Shown here piece by piece: positions 1 through 8,902 of a stretch of DNA of 10,787 bases. A program made the translations under genes and the position numbers. Numbering within the stretch: position 1 is the first letter of the stretch; every line of letters starts with the position of its first letter. The notes beneath the pieces are model-generated. The model saw only the letters and a list, made by a program, of their open reading frames with translations. It was not told where the DNA came from and did not search any database. The DNA comes from Acanthaster planci (taxonomy: Eukaryota; Echinodermata; Asteroidea; Valvatida; Acanthasteridae): NCBI RefSeq assembly GCF_001949145.1, contig NW_019091552.1:866469-877255 (forward strand), given 5' to 3'.

Positions 1-7
1 TGTAATT
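1..7 (+). repeat. Tail of an upstream unit
   Basis: The first seven bases (TGTAATT) are the end of the preceding unit, matching TGTAATT just before the unit starts at 929 and 1852. The array therefore extends beyond the left edge. Confidence 0.9.
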
Positions 8-238
8 ATGAAGGGCATATGTTTCTCCATCCATTCATGTAAGTTTCATATCCATACTTGCAGTACTTTGGGATATATCAGCAAAAGAAAGTGCGACTTG
101 TTGTCCAACTGCTTGCTATTTTGGCGTAATTCTGAGTTTGTCTGCGCTGTACGGGTGCTGTCCCGCTGATGCAAGGCTCCACATGTTCGAGCATAAAACA
201 TCTTCAAATTATCTCAATCTGTCACTCTAGGTGTCATT
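8..238 (+). repeat. Representative satellite monomer (unit 1) and its anatomy
   Basis: This unit shows the standard order of landmarks. CATATG lies at 16-21 and GTAAGT at 39-44. AGTACT is at 62-67 and the 8-bp palindrome GATATATC at 72-79. Then come GTGCGACTTGTTGTCC, TTGGCGTAATTCTGAG, a GCGCTGTACGGGTGCTG box, CAAGGCTCCACATG, an AT-rich box, and the closing CAATCTGTCACTCTAGG. The first third and the AT-rich-to-CTAGG region vary least between copies; the middle of the second half varies most. The AT-rich box in this copy is atypical (ACATCTTCAAATT). No internal shorter periodicity is evident by eye. Confidence 0.95.
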
Positions 239-469
239 ATGAAGGGCATATGTTTTTGTATCCATTTATGTCAGTTCCATATCCATATTTGCAGTACTTC
301 GGGATATATCAGCAAATGAAAGTGTGACTTTTTGTCCAACTGCTTGCTATTTTGGCATAATTCTGAGTTTGTCTGCGCTGTACGGGTGCTGTCCCGCTTA
401 TCCAAGGCTCCGCATGTTTGAACATAAAATATCTTAAAATTACATCAATCTGTCACTCTACGTGTCATT

Positions 470-697
470 ATGAAGGGCATATGTTTCTCCATCCATTGAT
501 GTCAGTTTCATATCCATACCAGCAGTACTTGGGGATATATCAGCAAAAGAATCTGCGACTTGTCCAACCGTTTCCTATTTTGACGTAATTCTGAGTTTGT
601 TTGCGCTCTACGAGTGCTGTCCCGCTTATGCAAGGCTCCACATGTTCATGCATAAAATATTTTAAAATTATCTCAATCTTTCAATATATGTGTCATT
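470..697 (+). repeat. 228-bp variant unit (3-bp deletion)
   Basis: This unit has GCGACTTGTCCAAC where most have GCGACTTGTTGTCCAAC, a 3-bp loss that looks like slippage in TTGTTG. It also carries AATCTTTCAATATATG before the next unit, a signature shared with the 228-bp unit at 2775. The pair are therefore sister copies. Confidence 0.85.
653..664. repeat. AT-rich dyad, one per unit (representative copy)
   Basis: TAAAATATTTTA is a perfect 12-bp palindrome and is followed by AAATTATCTC. The same box recurs in many units at the same place, shortly before CTAGG; examples are around 2041, 3539, 6085, 8400 and 10462. Other copies have the shorter TATTTAAAAATT form. It is the most AT-rich part of the unit. 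It could bend DNA or bind AT-hook proteins, but that is inference; only the symmetry and recurrence are seen. Confidence 0.75.
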
Positions 698-1621
698 ATG
701 AAGGGCATATGTTTCTCTATCCATTGATATAATGTTCATATCCATACTTGCAGTACTTCAGGATATATCAGCAAAAGAATATTCGACTTGTTGTCCAACT
801 GCTTCCTATTTTGACACAATTCTGAGTTTGTCTGCGCTATACGGGTGCTGTCCCGCTGAGAAAAGGCTCCTCATATTTGAGCATAAAATATTTAAAAATT
901 ATCTCAATCTGTCAATCTAGGTGTAATTATGAAGTGCATAAGTTTTTTCCATCCATTCATGTAAGTTTTATATCCATGCTTGCAATACTTTGGGATATAT
1001 CAGCAAAAGAAAATGCGACTTGTTGTCCAACTGCTTGCTATTTTGGCGTAATTCTGAGTTTGTCTGCGCTGTACGGGTGCTGTCCTGCTGAGACAAGGCT
1101 CCAAATGTTCAAGCATAAAATTTTTTAAATTATCTCAATCTGTCACTCTAGGTGTCATTATGAAGGGCATATGTTTCTCTATCGATTGATGTCAGTTTCA
1201 TATCCATAATTGCAGTACTTTGGGATATATCAGCAAAAGAAAGTGCGACTTCTTCTCCAACTGCTTCCTATTTTGACGTAATTCTGAGTTTGTGTGCGCT
1301 GTACGGGTGCTGTCCCGCTTATGCAAGGCTCCACATGTTCATGCATACAATATTTTAAAGTTATCTCAATCTGTCAATCTATGTGTCATTATGAAGGGCA
1401 TATGTTTCTCTATCTATTGATGTAAGGTTCATATCCATACTTGCAGTACTTCAGGATATATCAGCAAAAGAAAGTTCGATTTCTTCTCCAACTGCTTGCT
1501 ATTTTGGCATAATTCTGAGTTTGTCTGCGCTGTACGGGTGCTGTCCAGCTGATGCAAGGCTCCACGTGTTCAAACATAAAATATTTTAAAATTATCTCAA
1601 TCTGTCAATCTAGGTGTCATT

Positions 1622-2082
1622 ATAAAGGGTATATGTTTCTCTATCCATTGATGTAAGTTTCATATCCATACTTGCAGTACTTCGGGATATATCAGCGAAA
1701 GAATGTGCGACTTGTTTTCCAACTACTTGCTATTTTGGCGTAATTCTGAGTTTGTCTGCTCTATAAGGGTGCTGTCCCGCTGATGCAATGCTCCACATGT
1801 TTGAGCATAAACATTTAAAAATTATCTCAATCCGTCAATCTAGGTGTAATTATGAAGGGCATATGTTTCTCCATTGATTCATGTATTTTTCATATCCATA
1901 CTTGCAGTACTTCGGGATATATCAACAAAAGAAAGTGCGACTTCTTGTCCATTTGCTTGCAAATTTGGCATAATTCATTGTTTGTCTGCGCTGTACGTGT
2001 GTTGTCCCTCTTATGCAAGGCTCCACATGTTCGAGCATAAAATATTTTAAAATTATCTCAATCTGTCAATCTAGGTGTCATT
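1622..2082 (+). repeat. Sister segment 1 of a 692-bp (three-unit) duplication
   Basis: The end of unit 1622 (GCATAAACATTTAAAAATT then CAATCCGTCAATC) and most of unit 1852 recur 692 bp downstream. Unit 1852 is distinctive: CCATTGATTCATGTATTTTT, TCCATTTGCTTGCAAATTTG and AATTCATTGTTTGTCTGCG. These changes are absent from all other units except the one at 2544. Confidence 0.85.
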
Positions 2083-2313
2083 ATGAAGGGCATATGTTTT
2101 TCTATCCATTGATGTAAGTTTCATATCCATACTTGCAGTACTTCGGGATATATCAGCGAAAGAATGTGCGACTTGTTTTCCAACTGCTTGCTATTTTGGC
2201 ATAATTCTGAGTTTGTCTGCTCTATACGGGTGCTGTCCTGCTGATGCAAGGCTCCACATTTTCGAGCATTAAATATTTTAAAATTATCTCAATCTGTCAC
2301 TTTAGGCGTCATT

Positions 2314-2774
2314 CTGAAGGGCATATGTTTCTCTATCGATTGATGTAAGTTTCATATCCATACCTTTAGTACTTCGGGATATATCAGCAAAAGAAAGTGC
2401 GACTTGTTGTCGAACTGCTTGCTATTTTGGCGTAATTCCGACCATATTTCCGCTATACTTGTGCTGTCCCACTGGGACAAGGCTCCTCATGTTTCAGCAT
2501 AAACATTTAAAAATTATCTCAATCCGTCAATCTAGGTGTAATTATGAAGGGCATATGTTTCTCCATTGATTCATGTATTTTTCATATCCATACTTGCAGT
2601 ACTTCGGGATATATGAACAAAAGAAAGTGCGACTTCTTGTCCATTTGCTTGCAAATTTGGCGTAATTCATTGTTTGTCTGCGCTGTACGTGTGCTGTCCC
2701 GCTTATGCAAGGCTCCACATGTTCAAGCAAAAAATATTTTAAAATTATCTCAATATGTCAATCTAGATGTAATT
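2314..2774 (+). repeat. Sister segment 2 of the 692-bp duplication
   Basis: Unit 2544 carries all the private changes of unit 1852 and differs from it at only a handful of sites. The upstream junction is also shared (GCATAAACATTTAAAAATT in unit 2314). Unit 2314 has a type-B second half while unit 1622 has type A. Homology therefore begins inside the units rather than at a unit boundary. Confidence 0.85.
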
Positions 2775-3002
2775 ATGAAGGGCGTATTTTTCTCTATCCA
2801 TTCATGTAAGTTTCATATCCATACTTGCAATACTTGTGGATATATCAGCAAAAGAATCTGCGACTTGTCCAACTGTTTCCTATTTTTACGTAATTCTGAG
2901 TTTGTTTGCACTCTACGGGTGCTGTCCCGCTTATGCAAGGCTCCTCATGTTCATGCATAAAATATTTTAAAATTATCTCAATCTTTCAATATATGTGTCA
3001 TT
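2775..3002 (+). repeat. 228-bp variant unit, sister of the unit at 470
   Basis: It shares with the unit at 470 the 3-bp deletion, GAATCTGCGACTTG, GTTTCCTATTTT, GTTCATGCATAAAA and AATCTTTCAATATATG. The following unit (3003) likewise opens like the unit at 698, with CCATTGATATAA. The two segments lie 2305 bp apart, about ten units. Confidence 0.85.
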
Positions 3003-3233
3003 ATGAAGGGCATATGTTTCTCTATCCATTGATATAAGGTTCATATCCATACTTGCAGTACTTCGGGATATATCAGCAAAAGAATATGCGACTTGTTGTC
3101 CAACTGCTTCCTATTTTGGCATAATTCTGAGTTTGTCTGCGCTGTACGGGTGCTGTCCAGCTGATGCAAGGCTCCACGTGTTCAAGCATAAAATATTTTA
3201 AAATTATCTCAATCTGTCAATCTAGGTGTCATT

Positions 3234-3344
3234 ATAAAGGGTATNGTCTGCGCTATACGGGTGGTGTCCCTCTGATGCAAGGCTCCACATGTTCGAGCAT
3301 AAATTATTTCAATATTATCTCAATCTGTCACTCTAGGTGTCATT
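3234..3344 (+). repeat. Truncated 111-bp unit at an assembly seam
   Basis: The unit begins ATAAAGGGTAT and then, across a single N at 3245, jumps to GTCTGCGCTATACGG, which normally lies about 132 bp into the unit. About 120 bp of the unit is missing. Its start matches the unit at 1622 (TATAAAGGGTATATG). Because the jump sits exactly on an N, an assembly join is more likely than a real deletion. Confidence 0.85.
3245..3245. other. Ambiguous base (N), probable assembly gap
   Basis: A single N lies between sequences that are not adjacent in a normal unit. An unknown amount of repeat may be absent here, so spacing measured across this point is unreliable. Confidence 0.9.
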
Positions 3345-3580
3345 ATGAAGGGCATATGTTTCTCTATCCATTGATGTCAGTTTCATATCCATACTTGCAG
3401 TACTTCGGGAAATATCAGCCAAAGAAAGAGCGACGTCTTGTCCAACTGCTTACTATTTTGGCGTAATTCTGACCTTATTTGCGCTCTTTACTTGGTGTGC
3501 TGTCCTGCTGAAACAAGGCTCCTCATGTTTGAGCATAAAATATTTTAAAATTATCTCAATCTGTTAATCTAGGTGTCATT
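3345..3580 (+). repeat. 236-bp variant unit, copy 1
   Basis: A type-B-like unit with a net 5-bp gain: GCGCTCTTTACTTGGTGTGC in place of GCGCTATACTTGTGC. It also carries CAGCCAAAGAAAGAGCGACG. These markers are shared with the units at 5892 and 7052 and largely with 9134, so they define a subfamily. Confidence 0.85.
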
Positions 3581-3813
3581 ATGAAGGGCATATGTTTCTC
3601 TATCCATTGATGTCAGTTTCATATCCATACTTGCAGTACTTCGGGATATATATTAGCAAAAGAAAGTGCGACGTGTTGTCCAACTGCTTGCTATTTTGGC
3701 GTAATTCCGACTATATTTGCGCTATACTTGCGCTCTCCCGCTGAGACAAGGCTCCTCATGTTTGAGCATAAAATATTTTAAAATTATCTCAATCTGTCAA
3801 TGTAGGTGTCATT
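3581..3813 (+). repeat. 233-bp unit with AT-dinucleotide slip
   Basis: GGGATATATATTAGC replaces GGGATATATCAGC, adding 2 bp, most simply by slippage in the ATATAT run. The second half is type B with a private CGCTCTCCCGC change. Confidence 0.75.
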
Positions 3814-4273
3814 ATGAAGGGCATATGTTTCTCTATTTATTCATGTAAGTTTCATATCCATACTTGCAGTTCTTCGGGATATATCAGCAAAAGAATGTGC
3901 GACTTGTTGTCCACCTGCTTCCTATTTTGACGTAATTCTGAGTTTGTCTGCGCTATATGGGTGCTGTCCCGCTTATGCAAGGCTCCACATGTTCGAGCAT
4001 AAAATATTTTAAAATTATCTCAATCTGTCACTCTAGGTGTCATTATGAAATGCATATGTTTCTCTATCCATTGATGTAAGTTTCATATCCATACTTGCAG
4101 TACATCGGGAGATATCAGAAAAAGATTGTGCGACTTGTTGTCCAACTGCTTCCTATTTTGACGTAATTCTGAGTTTGTCTGCGCTGTACGGGTGCTGTCC
4201 CGCTTATGCAAGGCTCCACATGTTCAAGCATAAAATATTTTAAAATTATCTCTCTGTTAATCTAGGTGTCATT

Positions 4274-4504
4274 ATGAAGGGCATATGTTTCTCTATCCAT
4301 TGATTTAAGTTTCATATCCATACTTGCAGGACTTCGGGATATATCAGCGAAAGAATATGCGACTTCTTGTCCAACTGCTACCTATTTTTGCGTAATTTTC
4401 AGTTTGTCTGCACTGTACGGGTGCTGTCCCGCTGAGACAAGGCTCCACATGTTCAAAAATAAAATATTTTAAAAGTATCTCAATCTGTCAATCTAGGTGT
4501 CATT
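4274..4504 (+). repeat. Unit with a distant sister at 9368
   Basis: This unit and the one at 9368 share ATTTTTGCGTAATT, a CAGTTTGTCTGC box, GCGAAAGAATATGCGAC or ACGAAAGAATATGCGAC, and GAGACAAGGCTCCACATG. The unit before each ends ATTATCTCTCTG, having lost 2 bp relative to ATTATCTCAATCTG. The pair lie 5094 bp apart. Confidence 0.8.
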
Positions 4505-4735
4505 ATGAAGGGCATATGTTTCTTTATCCATTAATGTCAGTTTCATATCCATACTTGCAGTACTTCGGGATATATCATCGAAAGAATGAGCGACTTGTTG
4601 TCCAACTGCTTCCTATTTTCTCGTAATTCCGACCATATTTGCGCTATACTTGTGCTGTCCCGCTGAGACAAGGCTCCTCATGATTGAGCATAAAATGTTT
4701 AAAAATTATCTCAATCTGTCAGTCTAGGTGTACTT
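4505..4735 (+). repeat. Representative type-B monomer
   Basis: Units fall into two classes by their second half. Type A carries GAGTTTGTCTGCGCTGTACG and usually CTCCACATGTTC. Type B, as here, carries GACCATATTTGCGCTATACT, then GAGACAAGG and CTCCTCATG. Other B or B-like units start at 2314, 3345, 3581, 5892, 7052, 7981, 8212, 9134, 9604, 10045, 10275 and 10506. The two classes share nearly the same first half, so they differ mainly over about 80 bp. Confidence 0.8.
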
Positions 4736-4966
4736 ATGAAGGGCATATGTTTCTCCATCCATTGATGTCAGTTTCATATCGATACCTGCAGTACTTCGGG
4801 AAATATCAGCAAATGAAAGTGTGACTTGTTGTCCAACTGCTTGCTATTTTGGCATAATTCTGAGTTTGTCTGCGCTGTACGGGTGCTGTCCTGTTGAGAC
4901 AAGGCTCCTCATGTTTGAACATAAAATATTAAAAAATTATCTCAATCTGTCAATCTAGGTTTAATT

Positions 4967-6358
4967 ATAAAGAGCATATGTTTTTCAATCCATTCATGTA
5001 AGTTTCATATCCATACTTGCAGTACTTCTGCATATATCAGAAAAAAGAATGTGTTACTTGTTGTCCAACTGCTTGCTTTTTGGCTTAATTCTGAGTTTGT
5101 ATGCGCTTTACGGGTGCTGTCCCGCTTATGCAAGGCTTCACATGTTCGAGCATAAAATATTCAAAAATTATCTCAATTTGTCAATCTAGGTGTCATTATG
5201 AAGGGCATATGTTTCTCTACCCATTGATGTAAGTTTCATATCCATACTTGCAGTACTTCGGGGATATATCAGCAAAAGTAAGTGCGACTTGTTGTCCAAG
5301 TGCTTGCTATTTTGGCGTAATTCTGAGTTTGTCTGCGCTGTACGAGTGCTGTCCCGCTTATGCAAGGCTCCACATGTTCGAGCATAAAATATTTAACATT
5401 TATCTCAATCTGTCAATCTAAGTGTCATTATGAAGGGCATATGTTTCTCTATCCATTGATGTAAGTTTCATATCCATACTTGCAGTCCTTCTGCATATAT
5501 CAGCAAAAGAAAATGCGGCTTGTTGTCCAACTGCTTGCTATTTTGGCGTAATTGTGAGTTTGTCTGCGCTATACGGGTGCTCTCCCGCTGAGACAAGGCT
5601 CCACATGTTCACGCATAAAATATTTTACAATTATCTCATTCTGTCAATCTAGGTGTCATTATGAAGGGCATATGTTTCTCTATTTAGTGATGTAAGTTTC
5701 ATATCATTACTTGCAGTACTTCTGCATATATCAGCAAAAGTAAGTGCGACTTGTTGTCCAACTGCTTCCTATTTTGGCGTAATTCTCAGTTCGTCTGCGC
5801 TATACGGGTGCTGTCCCGCTGACACAAGGCTCCACATGTTTGAGCATAAAATATTTAAAAATTATCTAAATCTGTCAATTTAGGTGTCCATATGAAAGGC
5901 ACATGTTTTTCTATCCATTGATGTAAGTTTCATATCCATACTTGCATACCTTCGGTAAATATCAGCCAAAGAAAGAGCGACGTCTTGTCCAACTGCTTGC
6001 TATTTTGGCGTAATTCTGACCTTATTTGCGCTCTTTACTTAATGTGCTGTCCCGCTGAAACAAGGCTCCTCATGTTTGAGCATAAAATATTTTAAAATTA
6101 TCTCAATCTGTCAATCTAGGTGTCATTATGAAGGGCATATGTTTTTTCATCCATTCATGTAAGTTTCATATCCATACTTGCAGTACTTGGGGATATATCA
6201 GCAAAAGAAAGTGCGACTTGTTGTCCAACTGCTTGCTATTTTGGCGTAATTCTGAGTTTGTCTGCCCTATACGGGTACTGTCCTGTTGAGACAAGGCTCC
6301 TCATGTTTGAGCATAAAATATTGTACAATTATCTCAATCTGTCAAGCTAGGTTTAATT
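4967..6358 (+). repeat. Higher-order repeat block, copy 1 (six units)
   Basis: Units 4967, 5198, 5430, 5661, 5892 and 6128 form an ordered block. The first has AAAGAGCATATG and CTTTTTGGCTTAATT, the second CGGGGATATATC, the third AATTGTGAG with GCTCTCCCGC. The fourth has CTATTTAGTGATG and TTTCATATCATTAC, the fifth TCCATATGAAAGGCACATG, and the sixth GTTTTTTCATCC. The same markers recur in the same order in 6359-7519. Homology seems to start inside unit 4736, near GTCCTGTTGAGAC, so the true block edges are offset from the unit starts given. Confidence 0.85.
5892..6127 (+). repeat. 236-bp variant unit, copy 2
   Basis: It carries GCGCTCTTTACTTAATGTGC and the altered junction TCCATATGAAAGGCACATG. 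It also has CTTGCATACCTTCGGTAAAT where most units have CTTGCAGTACTTCGGGATAT. It is nearly identical to the unit at 7052. Confidence 0.85.
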
Positions 6359-6588
6359 GTAAAGAGCATATGTTTCTCAATCCATTCATGTAAGTTTCAT
6401 ATCCATACTTGCAGTACTTCTGCATATATCAGAAAAACAATGTGTGACTTGTTGTCCAACTGCTTGCTTTTTGGCTTAATTCTGAGTTTGTATTCGGTTT
6501 ACGGGTGCTGTCCCGCTTATGCAAGGCTTCACATGTTTGAGCATAAAATATTTAAAAATTATCTCAATTTGTCAATCTAGGTGTCATT

Positions 6589-6820
6589 ATGAAGGGCATA
6601 TGTTTCTCTACCCATTGATGTAAGTTTCATATCCATACTTGCAGTACTTCGGGGATATATCAGCAAAAGAAAGTGCAACTTGTTGTCCAACTGCTTGCTA
6701 TTTTGGCGTAATTGTGAGTTTGTCTGCGCTATACGGGTGCTCTCCCGCTGATGCAAGGCTCCACATGTTCACGCATAAAATATTTTACAATTATCTCATT
6801 CCGTCAATCTAGGTGTCATT
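6589..6820 (+). repeat. Chimeric unit formed by loss of one monomer
   Basis: The first half has CTCTACCCATTGATG and TTCGGGGATATATC, as in unit 5198. The second half has AATTGTGAGTTTG, GGGTGCTCTCCCGC, GTTCACGCATAAAA and TTTTACAATTATCTCATT, as in unit 5430. The switch lies between about 6660 and 6710, in sequence common to both parents. This is the expected product of an out-of-register exchange that removes one unit. Confidence 0.8.
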
Positions 6821-7051
6821 ATGAAGGGCATATGTTTCTCTATTTAGTGATATAAGTTTCATATCATTACTTGCAGTACTTCTGCATATATCAGCAAAAG
6901 TAAGTGCGACTTGTTGTCCAACTGCTTCCTATTTTGGCGTAATTCTGAGTTCGTCTGCGCTATACGGGTGCTGTCCCGCTAACACAAGGCTCCACATGTT
7001 TGAGCATAAAATATTTAAAAATTATCTAAATCTGTCAATTTAGGTGTCCAT

Positions 7052-7288
7052 ATGAAAGGCACATGTTTTTTCTATCCATTGATGTAAGTTTCATATCCAT
7101 ACTTGCATACCTTCGGTAAATATCAGCCAAAGAAAGAGAGACGTCTTGTCCAACTGCTTGCTATTTTGGCGTAATTCTGACCTTATTTGCGCTCTTTACT
7201 TAATGTGCTGTCCCGCTGAAACAAGGCTCCTCATGTTTGAGCATAAAATATTTTACAATTATCTCAATCTGTCAATCTAGGTGTCATT
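7052..7288 (+). repeat. 236-bp variant subfamily, copy 3 (237 bp)
   Basis: It matches the unit at 5892 apart from one extra T in the T-run after CACATG, AGAGAGACG for AGAGCGACG, and TTTTACAATT for TTTTAAAATT. Confidence 0.85.
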
Positions 7289-7519
7289 ATGAAGGGCATA
7301 TGTTTTTTCATCCATTCATGTAAGTTTCATATCCATACTTGCAGTACTTCGGGATATATCAGCAAAAGAAAGTGCGACTTGTTGTCCAACTGCTTGCTAT
7401 TTTGGCGTAATTCTGAGTTTGTCTGCGCTGTACGGGTACTGTCCCGCTGATGCAAGGCTCCACATGGTCGAGCATCAAATATTTTAAAATTATCTCAATC
7501 TAGCACTCTAGCAGTCATT

Positions 7520-7980
7520 ATGAAAGGCATATGTTTCTCTATCCATTGATGTCAGTTTCATATCCATAATTGCAGTACTTGCGGATATATCAGCAAATGA
7601 AAGTGTGACTTGTTGTCCAACTGCTTGCTATTTTGGCATAATTCTGAGTTTGTCTGCGCTGTACGGGTGCTGTCCTGTTGAGACAAGGCTCCTCATGTTT
7701 GAGCATAAAATATTGTACAATTATCTCAATCTGACAGTCTAGGTGTCATTATGAAGGGCATATGTTTCTCTATTTAGTGATGTAAGTTTCATATCATTAC
7801 TTCCAGTACTTCTGCATATATCAGAAAAAGAATGTGTGACTTTTTGTCCAACTGCTTGCTTTTTGGCTTAATTCTGAGTTTGTATGCGCTTTACGGGTGC
7901 TATCCCGCTTATGCAAGGCTCCACATGTTCGAGAATAAAATATTTAAACATTATCTCAATCTGTCAATCTAGGTGTCATT
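7520..7980 (+). repeat. Shuffled partial third copy of the higher-order block
   Basis: Unit 7520 resembles 4736 in its middle (GCAAATGAAAGTGTGAC, GGCATAATT, GTCCTGTTGAGAC). It ends like 6128 (ATATTGTACAATTATC). Unit 7751 opens like 5661 (CTATTTAGTGATG, CATATCATTAC) and then continues like 4967 (AATGTGTGAC, CTTTTTGGCTTAATT, TATGCGCTTTACGGG). The pieces belong to the block seen at 4967-7519, in a new arrangement. Confidence 0.7.
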
Positions 7981-8211
7981 ATGAAGGGCATATGTTTCTC
8001 TATCCATTGATGTAAGTTTCATATCCATAATTGCAGTACTTCGGGATATATCAGCAAATAAAAGTGTGACTTCTTGTCAAGCTGCTTGCTATTTAGGCGT
8101 AAAACTGACCATTTTTGCGCTATACTTGTGCTGTCCCGTTGAGACAAGGCTCCTTATGTTTGAGCATAAAATATTAAAAAAATATCTCAATCTGTCAATG
8201 TAGGTGTCATT

Positions 8212-8442
8212 TTTAAGGGCATATGTTTCTCTATTTAGTGATGTAAGTTTCATATCATTACTTGCAGTACTTCTGCATATATCAGCAAAAGAAAGTGCGA
8301 CTTCTTGTCCAACTGCTTGCTAATTTGACGTAATTCTGACCTTCATTGCTATTTACTTGTGCTGTCCCACTGAAACACGGCTCCTCATGTTTGAGCATAA
8401 AATATTTTAAAATTATCTCAATCTGTCACTCTAGGTGTCATT
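8212..8442 (+). repeat. Unit with the TATTTAGTGATG front half
   Basis: It shares CTCTATTTAGTGATGTAAG, CATATCATTAC and CTTCTGCATATATC with the units at 5661, 6821 and 7751. It is joined to a divergent type-B back half (GACCTTCATTGCTATTTACT). Its start motif is degraded to TTTTAAGGGCATATG. It shows this front-half variant dispersed outside the higher-order block. Confidence 0.8.
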
Positions 8443-8670
8443 ATGAAGGGCATATGTTTCTCTATCCCTTGATGTAAGTTTCATATCCATACTTGCAGTA
8501 CTTCGGGTTATATCAGCAAAAGAATGTGCGACTTGTCCAACTGTTTCCTATTTTGACGTAATTCTGAGTTTGTGTGCGCTATACGGGTGCTGTCTCGCTT
8601 ATGCAAGGCTCCACATGTTCAAGCTTAAAATGTTTTAAAATTACCTCAATCTGTCAATCTAGGTGTCATT
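8443..8670 (+). repeat. 228-bp variant unit, third copy
   Basis: It has the same 3-bp deletion (GCGACTTGTCCAACTG) and GTTTCCTATTTTGACG as the units at 470 and 2775. It lacks their AATCTTTCAATATATG ending, so it is either a partly converted copy or an independent slip. Confidence 0.75.
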
Positions 8671-8902
8671 ATGAAGGGCATATGTTTCTCCATCCCTTGA
8701 TGTAAGTTTCATATCCATACTTGCAGTACTTCGGGATATATCAGCAAAAGAAAGTGCGACTTGTTGTCCAACTGCTTTCTATTTTGACGTAATTCTGACT
8801 TTGTCTGCGCTGTACGGGTGCTGTCCCGCTGAGACAAGGTTCCACATGTTCAAGCATAAAATATTTAAAAAATTATCTCAATCTCTTAATCTAGGTGTCA
8901 CT

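Larger units (their letters stand above)
6359..7519 (+). repeat. Higher-order repeat block, copy 2 (five units)
   Basis: Units 6359, 6589, 6821, 7052 and 7289 repeat the order of 4967-6358 with one unit fewer. By eye, 6821 differs from 5661 at about three positions, and 7052 differs from 5892 at about three, one of them an extra T. Neighbouring units within a block differ far more. The missing unit is explained by unit 6589, whose front matches 5198 and whose back matches 5430. Confidence 0.85.

Noticed and set aside
66-82. CENP-B box (TTCG....A..CGGG)
   Set aside because: Units contain TTCGGGATATATCAG, which matches the first half of the box but lacks the second CGGG at the required spacing on either strand.
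185-195. tRNA-like Pol III box B (GTTCGA core)
   Set aside because: GTTCGAGCAT matches only the core and lacks the trailing CC. No box A is visible upstream, and the CG is lost in many units, so a tRNA-derived SINE origin is not supported.
732-1128. Open frames of 62 and 83 codons as possible small genes
   Set aside because: They are the same part of the repeat read in one frame in neighbouring units. They open or close according to scattered variants such as TTTTAA versus TTTAAA. There is no constant start and no sign of coding constraint.
2542-2730. Minus-strand 62-codon frame
   Set aside because: It is the complement of the unit at 2544, opens only in this variant copy, and overlaps an equally open plus-strand frame. 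It is a by-product of the repeat.
3164-3466. 100-codon frame across the N at 3245
   Set aside because: It crosses an assembly seam where about 120 bp of the unit is missing, so the joined frame is probably artificial. It is also repeat sequence.
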